Positions 1 to 6,753 of a stretch of 10,680 nucleotides of DNA are shown piece after piece. Below the pieces are notes generated by a model, which was not told the origin of the DNA, did no database searches, and saw only the letters and a list, made by a program, of their open reading frames with translations. A program made the position numbers and the translations under genes. Every line of letters starts with the position of its first letter. Position 1 is the stretch's first letter. The stretch comes from JADJYF01 sp043782755. GTDB lineage: Bacteria; Pseudomonadota; Gammaproteobacteria; Ga0077536. The stretch covers positions 1 through 10,680 of the forward strand of contig JAYWAC010000236.1 of NCBI GenBank assembly GCA_043782755.1. The letters are read 5' to 3'.

Positions 1-2
1 TG

Positions 3-1217
3 TTGGTGCTGGTCCTGTTGCCGCCACTGGCCGGTGCCCTCGGTGGTCACGGCGCGGTGCAAGCCGGCCATAGTCTGGCCGGCACGGTGGCTATCACCCT
101 GCTCAAGGTCGCGGCCTTCGTGGCGCTCATGATGGTGGTCGGCAAACGCCTGTTTCCGAAACTGCTGTGGGCCGTCGCCCATACCGGTTCGCGTGAGTTG
201 TTTACGCTGTGCGTGATCGCGGGCGCCATCGGTGTCGCCTATGCCTCCTCGCAATTGTTCGGCGTGTCATTGGCGCTGGGTGCGTTCTTCGCCGGCATCG
301 TGATGGGCGAATCGAGCCTGAGTTATCGCGCGGCGCAGGAATCATTGCCGCTGCGCGATGCCTTCTCGGTATTGTTCTTTGTCTCGGTCGGCATGTTGTT
401 CGACCCGCGTGTGATCCTCGATGACCCACTGCGCGTGCTGACGGTGGTGGCGGTCATCATGCTCGGCAAGCCGCTGGCGGCCTTCAGCCTGGTGATGCTG
501 TTTCGTTATCCACTCAACACCGCGCTGACGGTGGCGGTGGGGCTGGCTCAGATCGGCGAGTTCTCCTTCATCCTCGCCGGGCTGGGTATCACTCTTGATC
601 TGCTGCCCAAGGAAGGACTCAATCTGATCCTGGCCGGATCGCTGATCTCGATCGCGCTTAATCCGCTGTTGTCCTATGCGGTCGGGCCGCTGCAGCGCTG
701 GATACGCAGTCGTTCACGTCTGGCCCGCTATCTCGAGCGACCCGCCGATCCGCTCGCGATGCTGCCCGTGACGTTCACTTCCGAGGAACTCACCGGTCAC
801 GTCGTGCTGGTCGGCTATGGGCGGGTCGGGCGGCGCATCGGCCGTGCCCTGCAAGAACGCGGCGTGCACTATGTGGTGGTGGAAGTCAGTCGTGACACGG
901 TCGAAACGCTACGCGCCAGCGGCTTGCCGGCGGTAGCGGGTGACGCCATCGAACCAGAAGTGTTGATTCAGGCGCATATCGCTCGCGCCGCGCTGCTGAT
1001 CGTGGCCATGCCCGACGCCACGCGCAGTTGTCGCATGCTTGAAATCGCACGCATGTTGAACCCCGGCATTCGCTCGATCGCGCGCGTGCACAGCGACGAG
1101 GAAGCCGAACTCATGCAGCGCGAGCGGGTCGGCGGCGTGTTCTACGGCGAGCAGGAACTCGCCAACGCGATGATCACCGACATCGACAAGCAGCTCGGCG
1201 TCGAGCTACCGCTTTAA
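3..1217 (+). CDS. ybaL: Kef/YbaL-type monovalent cation:proton antiporter (CPA2), C-terminal part
   Basis: Integral membrane K+(or Na+)/H+ antiporter with a cytosolic nucleotide-binding RCK domain. The reading frame is open at the window edge, so the true start and the first membrane helices lie upstream; 404 residues are visible, against roughly 550-560 for E. coli YbaL. Visible residues about 1-230 are a chain of hydrophobic helices with the family motif GLAQIGEFSFIL (180-191) and the FFVSVGMLFD stretch (125-134). Residues about 265-395 form a Rossmann TrkA-N domain with the dinucleotide loop GYGRVG (271-276) and an acidic residue at the end of the second strand (VVVE, 291-294). It ends with TAA and converges on the next gene across only 13 bp, with no terminator seen between them. 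KefB/KefC are close alternatives; the short tail right after the RCK domain and the overall similarity favour YbaL. No KefF/KefG-like partner gene is visible on this side. Confidence 0.9.
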   Translation: MVLVLLPPLAGALGGHGAVQAGHSLAGTVAITLLKVAAFVALMMVVGKRLFPKLLWAVAHTGSRELFTLCVIAGAIGVAYASSQLFGVSLALGAFFAGIVMGESSLSYRAAQESLPLRDAFSVLFFVSVGMLFDPRVILDDPLRVLTVVAVIMLGKPLAAFSLVMLFRYPLNTALTVAVGLAQIGEFSFILAGLGITLDLLPKEGLNLILAGSLISIALNPLLSYAVGPLQRWIRSRSRLARYLERPADPLAMLPVTFTSEELTGHVVLVGYGRVGRRIGRALQERGVHYVVVEVSRDTVETLRASGLPAVAGDAIEPEVLIQAHIARAALLIVAMPDATRSCRMLEIARMLNPGIRSIARVHSDEEAELMQRERVGGVFYGEQELANAMITDIDKQLGVELPL

Positions 1218-1230
1218 TGCCGCCTTTGCC

Positions 1231-2157
1231 TCACGCGCTGCGGATCGGCGCGACGATGCCGCTCGCCATCAATTCCAGATTGGTGTCGATGTAGTCATCC
1301 GGACAGGCGGTCGAAAGAAACACGAAGCGTGCGCCAGCATCGAGATATTCCTGCAAGCGCGCGCGACAGCGCTCAGGCGTGCCGGCCAGGGTGTATTTGT
1401 CGACCAGCTTGGTGAAGTCCTGGGAGTACTGCACCGAGAGTTTGTCGTTCGCCATCGTGAAGCCGGTGGCCTGATCCTCATGCGCGGCGGTGAAGAGAAA
1501 GATGCCGGGCGTGAAGTCGCTGAGATCGCGCCCGCACTCGGCGCCGAATTGTTTGATCTTGACGATGCTCTCGGCGAGCTGTTCGGGGGTGTACATATAG
1601 GGCAGCCAACCGTCGGCGAAACGCGCGGCGCGGCGCATGGCGGCGTCCTTGCGGCCCGACACCCAGATCGGCGGGCGCGGCTTCTGGATAGGCAGTGGCT
1701 TCAAGCTGAAGTTGTTCATGGTCGTGTAGCGACCATGGAAGGTCACATCGGTTTGCGACCAGGTGCGATGCAGGACTTCAAGCGCTTCGTCCGTGCGCGA
1801 ACCGCGTTGTTTGACCGGTACGCCGCAGGCTTCGAATTCGTTGGGGTATTCACCGCCCACACCGACACCCAGCATGAAGCGGCCGTTGCTGGCGACATCG
1901 AGCGCCGCGCCGAGCTTGGCCAATAGCGCGGCCGGATAGAGTGGCACGAGAGTGATGGCGCTCATCAACTGGATGCGTGTGGTGGCGCCGGCGGCGACAC
2001 TCAAGGACACGAAGCCATTGGCGGTATCGCCGTAGAAACTCACATGCTCGCCGCAACCCAGTACGTCGAAACCGAGAGCTTCGATACGTCGTGCCGACGC
2101 GGCGACGTTATAGGGGGAGCGTAGCGCGGTGCCAAAACGAATCGCTGGGTTGCTCAT
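1231..2157 (-). CDS. Luciferase-like (LLM) flavin/F420-dependent oxidoreductase
   Basis: A 308-residue TIM-barrel oxidoreductase of the bacterial luciferase superfamily, resembling the group usually labelled 'LLM class F420-dependent oxidoreductase'. Landmarks are GFDVLGCGEH (29-38), the glycine-rich stretch GRFMLGVGVGGEYPNEFEACGV split over 92-112, RPPIWVSGR (161-169), the ARFADGWLP segment (178-186) and a C-terminal GTPERCRARLQEYLDAGA-type helix (259-276). These are typical of flavin/F420 binding in this family, but the sequence alone does not tell FMN from F420, and the substrate is unknown. The ATG is preceded by a modest AGGCAGG ribosome-binding site. It is the third gene on the minus strand after the carotenoid oxygenase and a small secreted protein, with a 97-bp gap to the latter, so co-transcription is plausible but not certain. 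If so, it might act on products of the oxygenase; that is inference. Confidence 0.9.
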   Translation of the reverse strand: MSNPAIRFGTALRSPYNVAASARRIEALGFDVLGCGEHVSFYGDTANGFVSLSVAAGATTRIQLMSAITLVPLYPAALLAKLGAALDVASNGRFMLGVGVGGEYPNEFEACGVPVKQRGSRTDEALEVLHRTWSQTDVTFHGRYTTMNNFSLKPLPIQKPRPPIWVSGRKDAAMRRAARFADGWLPYMYTPEQLAESIVKIKQFGAECGRDLSDFTPGIFLFTAAHEDQATGFTMANDKLSVQYSQDFTKLVDKYTLAGTPERCRARLQEYLDAGARFVFLSTACPDDYIDTNLELMASGIVAPIRSA

Positions 2158-2254
2158 GGTGCCTGCCTGTCAGTTCGAGATCGAAGGGGCGGACACTGTG
2201 CCCGCCGCCAGCAGTGTAAGCGAGCCGGCACGCGGCGCCCACGGCACGGCAATA

Positions 2255-2602
2255 TCACAGCGCGCGCGGTGGTGTGGTCGGCAGGCTATGCATTATCTGG
2301 TCGAAGATAACGATAGCGCCAGCCGAGACCTTTTGTTCGGGATGGGCGCTGCAGAACTTGTCCATCGCTTTGAACAGCTTGGTCGAATGGGTGTAGGCCA
2401 GTACGTCGACGTCACACGCAATCGCGAGTCCGGTCATGAAGCCCGACAACCACATCTGCGGCGCATCAACTCGCTCGCCGGAGGCGCGGCGCTGCTGCCA
2501 TTCCTGACAGGGAAAGTCCGCTAGGCTGGTGATGTCGGCGTGTACGCCGCCGCTCAACAGCGCAAGCAGTGCGGTCATGCAACGCAGTGTGTTCGAGATC
2601 AT
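2255..2602 (-). CDS. Small secreted protein, HdeA/Rap1a-like (hypothetical)
   Basis: A 115-residue protein with a clear signal peptide (hydrophobic core TALLALLSGGVHA, probable cleavage after A22), leaving a mature protein of about 93 residues with three cysteines (C32, C63, C84). The mature part reads FPCQEW (30-35), WLSGFMTGLA (51-60) and KFCSAHPEQ (82-90). This Cys/Trp/Gly pattern resembles small periplasmic helical proteins of the HdeA/HdeB or Rap1a type, many annotated only as hypothetical. I chose the ATG at 2602 rather than the long upstream extension of the same frame because it starts the signal peptide, has a GGAG site 8 bases upstream, and the extension runs antisense-like through the end of the oxygenase gene in low-complexity Arg-rich sequence. 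It sits 97 bp after the oxygenase and 97 bp before the LLM gene, all on the same strand. Function unknown; a chaperone-like or binding role in the periplasm is a guess. Confidence 0.75.
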   Translation of the reverse strand: MISNTLRCMTALLALLSGGVHADITSLADFPCQEWQQRRASGERVDAPQMWLSGFMTGLAIACDVDVLAYTHSTKLFKAMDKFCSAHPEQKVSAGAIVIFDQIMHSLPTTPPRAL

Positions 2603-2665
2603 CGACCCAGCTCCGCCATCAACACGGGTGACACCCTCGCCGCCCAGGCGTCGAGAGCGTAACGG

Positions 2666-2699
2666 GCCACGCGCGGCGATGCCAGGCGCGGCGCGTGGC
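2666..2699 (-). terminator. GC-rich stem-loop directly after the oxygenase stop codon
   Basis: Perfect 9-bp inverted arms, GCCACGCGC (2666-2674) and GCGCGTGGC (2691-2699), enclose a 16-nt GC-rich loop and begin at the base following the stop codon of the carotenoid oxygenase (read on the minus strand). There is no T-run after the stem (it is followed by CCGTTACG), so it is not a classical intrinsic terminator. It may act as an mRNA 3'-stabilising hairpin, attenuate read-through to the small downstream gene, or simply reflect GC-rich sequence. Confidence 0.35.
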
Positions 2700-4151
2700 T
2701 CAAGCCGGCATCCAGCAGCCGTGCAGGGGCGCGGGCAGGAGTTGGTCAAACCACACTTTCGCCAGCGGTTCGCTGTCGGTCGTCGCACTCTCCCAGATGC
2801 CGAGCCAACTGCGATCGGCGGCGGCATCGCGCACCAGGGATAAAAGATAGACATCGTCCTCGCGCGCCGAGCGCGGCACCAGCGCCGGTTCGCTGAGCGC
2901 GCACTGGGGACCGACATCGATATCGTGACTCGCGCCTGTCTCTACATCGAAGCGCGTGATGGCATTGAAGCCGCCATCGCGAGGCGCTGACTGGCCGAGC
3001 GTCGCGAGCCAGGCGTAGCGATAATCGCGACCCTGTACGTCGCGATGCACGGCGGGAAATTCGCATTCCCGTGCCGCGAGTTCCTGCCACGCTACGCGGC
3101 GCGCCGCCAGGTCGACGACGCCACGTCGCAAGCTGCTGCTGCGAGAGGTCTTGCTCGCCACCGTCTCGCCGTCGGAGATCGCGTCCAGCACCCGCTTGGT
3201 GGCATCGAAGTCGGGATAGCGCACCAGATCCAGCACCAGCTCGCGGCCACCGGCGCGTTCAAAGGCATTGACCGAGTGCCAGAAGAAAAACGGCTCGGTC
3301 TCGATGCGCACGACTTTCTCGGGAGCGTTTAGCGGGATCACCAGCACCGTGGTCGCTTCATCGGCGCGCCATTCCAAGGCCTCGACGAAACTGCGTTTCG
3401 CCAACAGTTTGAGACTCGAACACCACAAGGGCGCGAGTACGAATACCAGGTGGTTATCAGTGGCGAAGAAGTCATGCACTTCGTTGACACCCGGCAAGGG
3501 GATGGAATGCAGGCGTCGCGCCGCGCCGCTAAATGGCAGTTCAAACAGATCGAGCCACACGCGCTTACCGATGCGTAGTCCGAATTGATAGACCGCGCGC
3601 CGACTAGCGACGTGATGGGGATGGGCATTCCAGGCGCCGAGGATGAGGCCGTCCAGATCCGTCTCGCTGCGGTTGTCCAAGGTCGCCGCATCGAGCTCGA
3701 CCGGCAAGGTGCTTTCGTACAAGGCGAACAGACGGCCCTGCCAGGGCAGCAGATTGATGTTGGCGGTGTTGCGGATCACTGCGGCGCCAAATAGCGCGCC
3801 GATACTGCGCGCGCGGCTGAAGGGCTGGCGAAAGCCGCCGTAGCTTGGGCGCGTCGCGCGCTGATCGGCATCGACGCTGGGCGTGTGGGTGATGCGCACC
3901 GCGCCCTGCACGCCATGCTCGTCGAAGCGCACCGCGCTGACCGCGCCGATGCCGTCGAACCAATGTGGGCGCGTGCCGATGTTAAAGCGCGCCGGACCGT
4001 TGCGATACAAGGTGCCGCGCAGATCACGCGGCACGCGACCTTCGATTTCAAGCGGCTTAAAACCATGTTCGTGGTCGAGTCCACGCAAGGCCGTGACACG
4101 GGACGTTGTAATGGCCGGCGAACGGACCTCAGGCACAGTCTGGGCAGGCAT
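2700..4151 (-). CDS. Carotenoid oxygenase (RPE65/CCD family dioxygenase)
   Basis: A 483-residue non-heme Fe(II) dioxygenase of the carotenoid cleavage/RPE65/lignostilbene dioxygenase family, which splits a C=C bond of polyenes or stilbene-like compounds with O2. The N-terminal signature GTLYRNGPARF (46-56) plus HWFDGIGAV (63-71) is visible. The four expected iron-binding histidines can be placed at H177 (NAHPHH), H226 (EVHDFF), H292 (FWHSVNAFE) and H477 (PLHGCW, close to the C-terminus), with the conserved second-shell Glu likely E364 in the EFP motif. Length and the seven-bladed propeller pattern fit the family, so the enzyme looks intact. No signal peptide, so cytoplasmic or membrane-peripheral. 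The ATG at 4151 has GGAGAG 8 bases upstream. It is transcribed divergently from a TetR regulator; a probable promoter overlaps operator-like repeats. No retinal- or carotenoid-synthesis genes are nearby, so an imported apocarotenoid, retinoid or lignin-type substrate is as likely as an endogenous carotenoid. Confidence 0.93.
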   Translation of the reverse strand: MPAQTVPEVRSPAITTSRVTALRGLDHEHGFKPLEIEGRVPRDLRGTLYRNGPARFNIGTRPHWFDGIGAVSAVRFDEHGVQGAVRITHTPSVDADQRATRPSYGGFRQPFSRARSIGALFGAAVIRNTANINLLPWQGRLFALYESTLPVELDAATLDNRSETDLDGLILGAWNAHPHHVASRRAVYQFGLRIGKRVWLDLFELPFSGAARRLHSIPLPGVNEVHDFFATDNHLVFVLAPLWCSSLKLLAKRSFVEALEWRADEATTVLVIPLNAPEKVVRIETEPFFFWHSVNAFERAGGRELVLDLVRYPDFDATKRVLDAISDGETVASKTSRSSSLRRGVVDLAARRVAWQELAARECEFPAVHRDVQGRDYRYAWLATLGQSAPRDGGFNAITRFDVETGASHDIDVGPQCALSEPALVPRSAREDDVYLLSLVRDAAADRSWLGIWESATTDSEPLAKVWFDQLLPAPLHGCWMPA

Positions 4152-4186
4152 GGCAACGACTCTCCGCAGATGGATGAACGATCAAT

Positions 4187-4201
4187 GCTGACAGTGTAAA
4201 C
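4187..4201. promoter_or_regulatory. Operator-like repeat, copy 1
   Basis: GCTGACAGTGTAAAC, matching the copy at 4218-4232 at 13 of 15 positions (14 of 16 with the next A). It is a degenerate dyad (GCTGAC-AGT-GTAAAC) just downstream of the -10 of the candidate oxygenase promoter on the minus strand, around the expected transcription start, where bound repressor would block transcription. TetR-family regulators typically bind such dyads next to their own gene. Assignment to the adjacent TetR protein is inference. Confidence 0.6.
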
Positions 4202-4231
4202 ATACTAGGTGGTTAGAGTTGACAGTGTCAA
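4202..4231 (-). promoter_or_regulatory. Probable sigma-70 promoter of the carotenoid oxygenase
   Basis: Read on the minus strand: a perfect -35 TTGACA (4226-4231), an 18-bp spacer and a -10 TAGTAT (4202-4207, 4 of 6 matches to TATAAT). Transcription would start near 4195, about 45 bp before the oxygenase ATG, leaving room for its GGAGAG ribosome-binding site. The -35 lies inside operator copy 2 and the start point falls in operator copy 1, which suggests direct repression by the divergent TetR protein. Confidence 0.6.
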
Positions 4232-4232
4232 C
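4218..4232. promoter_or_regulatory. Operator-like palindrome, copy 2
   Basis: GTTGAC-AGT-GTCAAC is a perfect dyad with 6-bp arms and a 3-bp centre. It is 31 bp (about three helical turns) from copy 1, so dimers on the two sites would sit on the same face of the DNA. It covers the -35 of the minus-strand oxygenase promoter and also offers a TTGACA on the plus strand 30 bp before the TetR ATG, so it could serve autoregulation too. Confidence 0.65.
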
Positions 4233-4253
4233 ACCTGCCGGCAGCATGCCGTC

Positions 4254-4871
4254 ATGACACGTGCATACCACCATGGCGATCTGCGTGAGGCCTTGCTTGA
4301 GGCTGCGCTGCTCAGTCTCGACGAGCATGCTGAACTGCCCTCGTGGCGGGCGCTGGCGCGCGCCTGCGCGGTCTCACAGACTGCGCCCTACCGGCATTTC
4401 GCCAACTTCGATGCATTGCAGGTGGCGGTCGCCGCCGCCTGTTTTCAACGCTTGACCGTGGCGGTGCGCAGTGCGACCAATCGCCTCGAAGATCCTTTCG
4501 AACGCTTGGCTGCGGGTCTCAATGCTTACTTTCGTTTCGGCTATCAGCATCCGAGCTGGTATGAGTTGATGTTCGGCCGCAAGCGCGTGTTGCTCGACAA
4601 TGCCGAGGTGCAGGCGGCTGGCAATGAGGCCTATGGCACCCTGGTGCAGGCGGTCAACGCATGTGGAGTGAAGGACGCTGCGGCGCTGGCTTTTTCGCTG
4701 TGGTGCGCGGTGCATGGCCTGGCCGATATCGCCGCTAGCGGTCTGCGTTCGCCCGTGCCGGGCACGCGCCCGCAGGCCTTGCCCGCTGCCGTCATCGCCA
4801 TGTGCGTCGACCATGTGCGGGCCCACGCGCGCCCGGCGCGGCGTCGCGCGGGCAAACAAAAAGGGGCTTGA
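4254..4871 (+). CDS. TetR/AcrR-family transcriptional regulator with WHG C-terminal domain
   Basis: A 205-residue DNA-binding repressor. The N-terminus MTRAYHHGDLREALLEAAL is the hallmark opening of a TetR subgroup; the helix-turn-helix spans about 29-51 (SWRALARACAVSQTAPYRHF), including the typical APYRHF recognition-helix end. The C-terminal ligand-binding/dimer part carries LWCAVHGLAD (149-158), matching the WHG domain (TetR_C_33 type). I chose the ATG at 4254 because the YHHGDLR motif normally lies within the first 10 residues; a GTG at 4209 in the same frame would add 15 unrelated residues and would run through operator copy 2. No strong ribosome-binding site is seen. Divergent from the carotenoid oxygenase with 102 bp between them, and two operator-like repeats lie there, so it probably represses the oxygenase and itself. 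The ligand is unknown. Its stop codon falls inside the loop of the opposite-strand terminator. Confidence 0.9.
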   Translation: MTRAYHHGDLREALLEAALLSLDEHAELPSWRALARACAVSQTAPYRHFANFDALQVAVAAACFQRLTVAVRSATNRLEDPFERLAAGLNAYFRFGYQHPSWYELMFGRKRVLLDNAEVQAAGNEAYGTLVQAVNACGVKDAAALAFSLWCAVHGLADIAASGLRSPVPGTRPQALPAAVIAMCVDHVRAHARPARRRAGKQKGA

Positions 4872-4878
4872 GCCCCTT
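4851..4878 (-). terminator. Rho-independent terminator for the minus-strand pip/secreted-protein unit
   Basis: Read on the minus strand, AAGGGGCT (4878-4871) and AGCCCCTT (4868-4861) form a perfect 8-bp stem around a 2-nt centre (effectively 7 bp with a 4-nt loop), followed by a T-rich tail (TTTGTTTG, 4860-4853). It starts 23 bp after the stop of the 4902-5591 gene, the expected place for its terminator. On the plus strand the stem is not followed by a T-run, so it is mainly unidirectional. It overlaps the last codons and stop of the convergent TetR gene. Confidence 0.85.
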
Positions 4879-4901
4879 GCCTGTTGCCTCGCGCGGTGAT
4901 G

Positions 4902-5591
4902 CTACTCGCCGCGCTGGAAGATGCGCTTGTATTCGAGCGTGCGGCCGAGGTCGGTGCGCCGATATTTGGTCACTATCGTCAGTTCGTTGCCGGCCTCGTT
5001 GAGCGTCAGCCGGTCCAACAGTCGATCGCCGCCCTTGATGTCGGTATCGATGACCAGGGTCTGGCCTTCGAAATAGCCGAAGGTGCGGCCCATCTCGTCA
5101 TGAGCGAACTCGGTGCCTTTGGCCGAATAGGAATTGCCACCCGGGTTGATCGCGAACAGGCGTTTGAACTTCTTGTCGTACAGCATCGCGCACATGCGCG
5201 ACTGATAGATCTTGATGGTCTTGGACTGCATCACCGTCTCGAGGAGATCCGGCAGTGACCAGTCGACGTCGACGGTGTCTTCGGCGCGGATTTCTTTCGA
5301 AGAGCGTTCCTGCTGGGAGAACTTGTCGCCGCCTTGCCTGCGGCTGGAGTCGCCGAACTCCTGTTTGCGGTGGCGCTTGTGCACTCTCATGATTTGTTCT
5401 TTGGTGGCCTTGACCGCGTCCTTGTAGGATTCCGATTGCCCTTCATCCAACACCCAGTTGCCGTTCAACTGTTCGGTATCGGCGGCGACCGCCAAGGACA
5501 GCGCGATAGAGGCGATGAAGATCAAGCCGACCAGCCGGCGGCGGGCGGCGTGGCGGCGGACAGACAGCTTGTGAGGAGCGAGTGCGAGCAT
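4902..5591 (-). CDS. Secreted/periplasmic protein of unknown function
   Basis: A 229-residue protein that I do not recognise. It has an Arg-rich n-region (RRHAARRR, 12-19), a hydrophobic core (LVGLIFIASIALSLAVA, 20-36) and a probable signal-peptidase site near A37, so it is likely exported. The mature part begins with LNGNWVLDEGQSES (42-55), a start seen in several small beta-rich proteins, then a very basic, Gln/Lys/Arg-rich region (about 60-105) and a beta-strand-like C-terminal half (about 125-227: KTIKIYQSRMCAMLYDKKFK, YFEGQTLVIDTDI, ELTIVTKYRR), which may be a barrel or lipocalin-like sheet. Only one cysteine (C134). The start is the ATG at 5591; a GTG at 5603 would add four residues and neither has a clear ribosome-binding site. 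It follows proline iminopeptidase by 62 bp on the same strand and is followed by a strong terminator, so the two may share a transcript. Confidence 0.75.
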   Translation of the reverse strand: MLALAPHKLSVRRHAARRRLVGLIFIASIALSLAVAADTEQLNGNWVLDEGQSESYKDAVKATKEQIMRVHKRHRKQEFGDSSRRQGGDKFSQQERSSKEIRAEDTVDVDWSLPDLLETVMQSKTIKIYQSRMCAMLYDKKFKRLFAINPGGNSYSAKGTEFAHDEMGRTFGYFEGQTLVIDTDIKGGDRLLDRLTLNEAGNELTIVTKYRRTDLGRTLEYKRIFQRGE

Positions 5592-5653
5592 GGTTCTGGT
5601 CACGCTTGGAAAATGCCGCCGAAGTTTAGCACCAAGCCCGCACTGTCAGCGCC

Positions 5654-6628
5654 TCAGGCCAAGGCGTCGGTATGCGCAATGAGCGCGGCGCGGATGCCGG
5701 CTTCGCTCATCGAATGGCCGGCGTCCGGCACCACCACCAGCGCGGCCTCGGGCCAGGCACGATGCAGGTCCCAAGCGGAGCGCATCGGACACACCACGTC
5801 ATAGCGGCCCTGCACGATCACGCCGGGAAGGTGGCGGATGCGTTTGGCGTCGCGCAGCAGTTGATCGTCGCGGCTGAAGAAGCCGTGATTGACGAAGTAA
5901 TGGGCCTCGATGCGCGCGAAGGCTTCGGCGAAACGGCTGCCGCCAAATTTTTTCACCAGTGCCGCGTCGGTGACGAGCTTGCTGGTACTCGCTTCCCACA
6001 CTGACCAGGCGCGCGCGGCCTTACGTCGCACCAGCGGGTCGCGGCTGGTCAGGCGCTTGTAATAGGCCGCCAGCAGATCGCCGCGTTCGCGCTTGGGGAT
6101 GGCATCCCTATAGGCTTCCCAGGCATCGGGATAGAGCTGGCTCGCGCCGTCCTGATAGAACCACGCGACTTCAGCCTCCCGTAACAGGAAGATGCCGCGC
6201 AAGACCAAGGCGCGCACCCGCGCCGGAAAAGTTTCCGCGTAAGCCAGCGCTAGGGTACTGCCCCAGCTGCCGCCGAATACCAGCCACTCATCGATACCGA
6301 GATGGGCGCGCAGGCGTTCGATGTCGGCGACCAGATCCCAGGTGGTGTTCTCGCGCAATTCAGCGTGCGGTCGACTGCGCCCGCAGCCGCGTTGGTCGAA
6401 CAGCACGATGCGCCATTTGCGCGGATCGAAATAGCGACGATGGCTGGCGTCACAGCCGCCGCCCGGGCCGCCATGCAGGAACACCAACGGACGACCCGCT
6501 GGATTGCCGCATTCCTCGAAATACAAATTGTGCAGCGCGGACACTTTGAGTCGACCGCGACGGTAGGGCTCGATCTCGGGAAACAGTTCGGTCGGTGCGC
6601 GGCGACGGCGCGCGAGGCGGACAGTCAT
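5654..6628 (-). CDS. pip: Proline iminopeptidase (alpha/beta hydrolase, S33)
   Basis: A 324-residue cytoplasmic serine peptidase that removes N-terminal proline from peptides. The oxyanion motif HGGPGGG (52-58), DQRGCGRS (78-85) and nucleophile elbow GGSWGS (119-124, Ser121) are all present, with the catalytic Asp in GRYDVVCP (Asp277) and His in DAGHS (His305). Length and motif order match bacterial proline iminopeptidases closely, including the NTTWDLVADIERLR segment (94-107). I use the ATG at 6628; a same-frame extension upstream to 6712 is Arg/His/Pro-rich and shows no homology pattern. The ribosome-binding site is weak. Downstream on the same strand is a secreted unknown protein, with a shared terminator. 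The gene is divergent from the PQQ dehydrogenase. Confidence 0.93.
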   Translation of the reverse strand: MTVRLARRRRAPTELFPEIEPYRRGRLKVSALHNLYFEECGNPAGRPLVFLHGGPGGGCDASHRRYFDPRKWRIVLFDQRGCGRSRPHAELRENTTWDLVADIERLRAHLGIDEWLVFGGSWGSTLALAYAETFPARVRALVLRGIFLLREAEVAWFYQDGASQLYPDAWEAYRDAIPKRERGDLLAAYYKRLTSRDPLVRRKAARAWSVWEASTSKLVTDAALVKKFGGSRFAEAFARIEAHYFVNHGFFSRDDQLLRDAKRIRHLPGVIVQGRYDVVCPMRSAWDLHRAWPEAALVVVPDAGHSMSEAGIRAALIAHTDALA

Positions 6629-6753
6629 GGTGTCGGTTCCAGAGGGTCGGGTTTCAACTCGCGAGCAGTGGCGCGGATGATGCCCCGGCCACGCGCAGCG
6701 GTCCAGCCGCACACGGTGTCGGTTGTGGTCGTCGCCACACGCGCTCCTGCGCC

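Noticed and set aside
2666..2699. Classical rho-independent terminator after the oxygenase
   Set aside because: The stem is good but no T-tract follows; kept only as a low-confidence stem-loop.
2603..2917. N-terminal extension of the small secreted protein frame
   Set aside because: It overlaps the conserved C-terminus of the carotenoid oxygenase, is Arg-rich low complexity, and would bury the signal peptide.
4242..4247. CAGCAT as a -10 for a plus-strand TetR promoter using TTGACA at 4219
   Set aside because: Only 3 of 6 matches, and it would start transcription at the ATG itself; left unassigned.
4209..4253. GTG at 4209 as the TetR start
   Set aside because: It would place operator copy 2 inside the coding region and add 15 residues before the family's normal N-terminal YHHGDLR motif.
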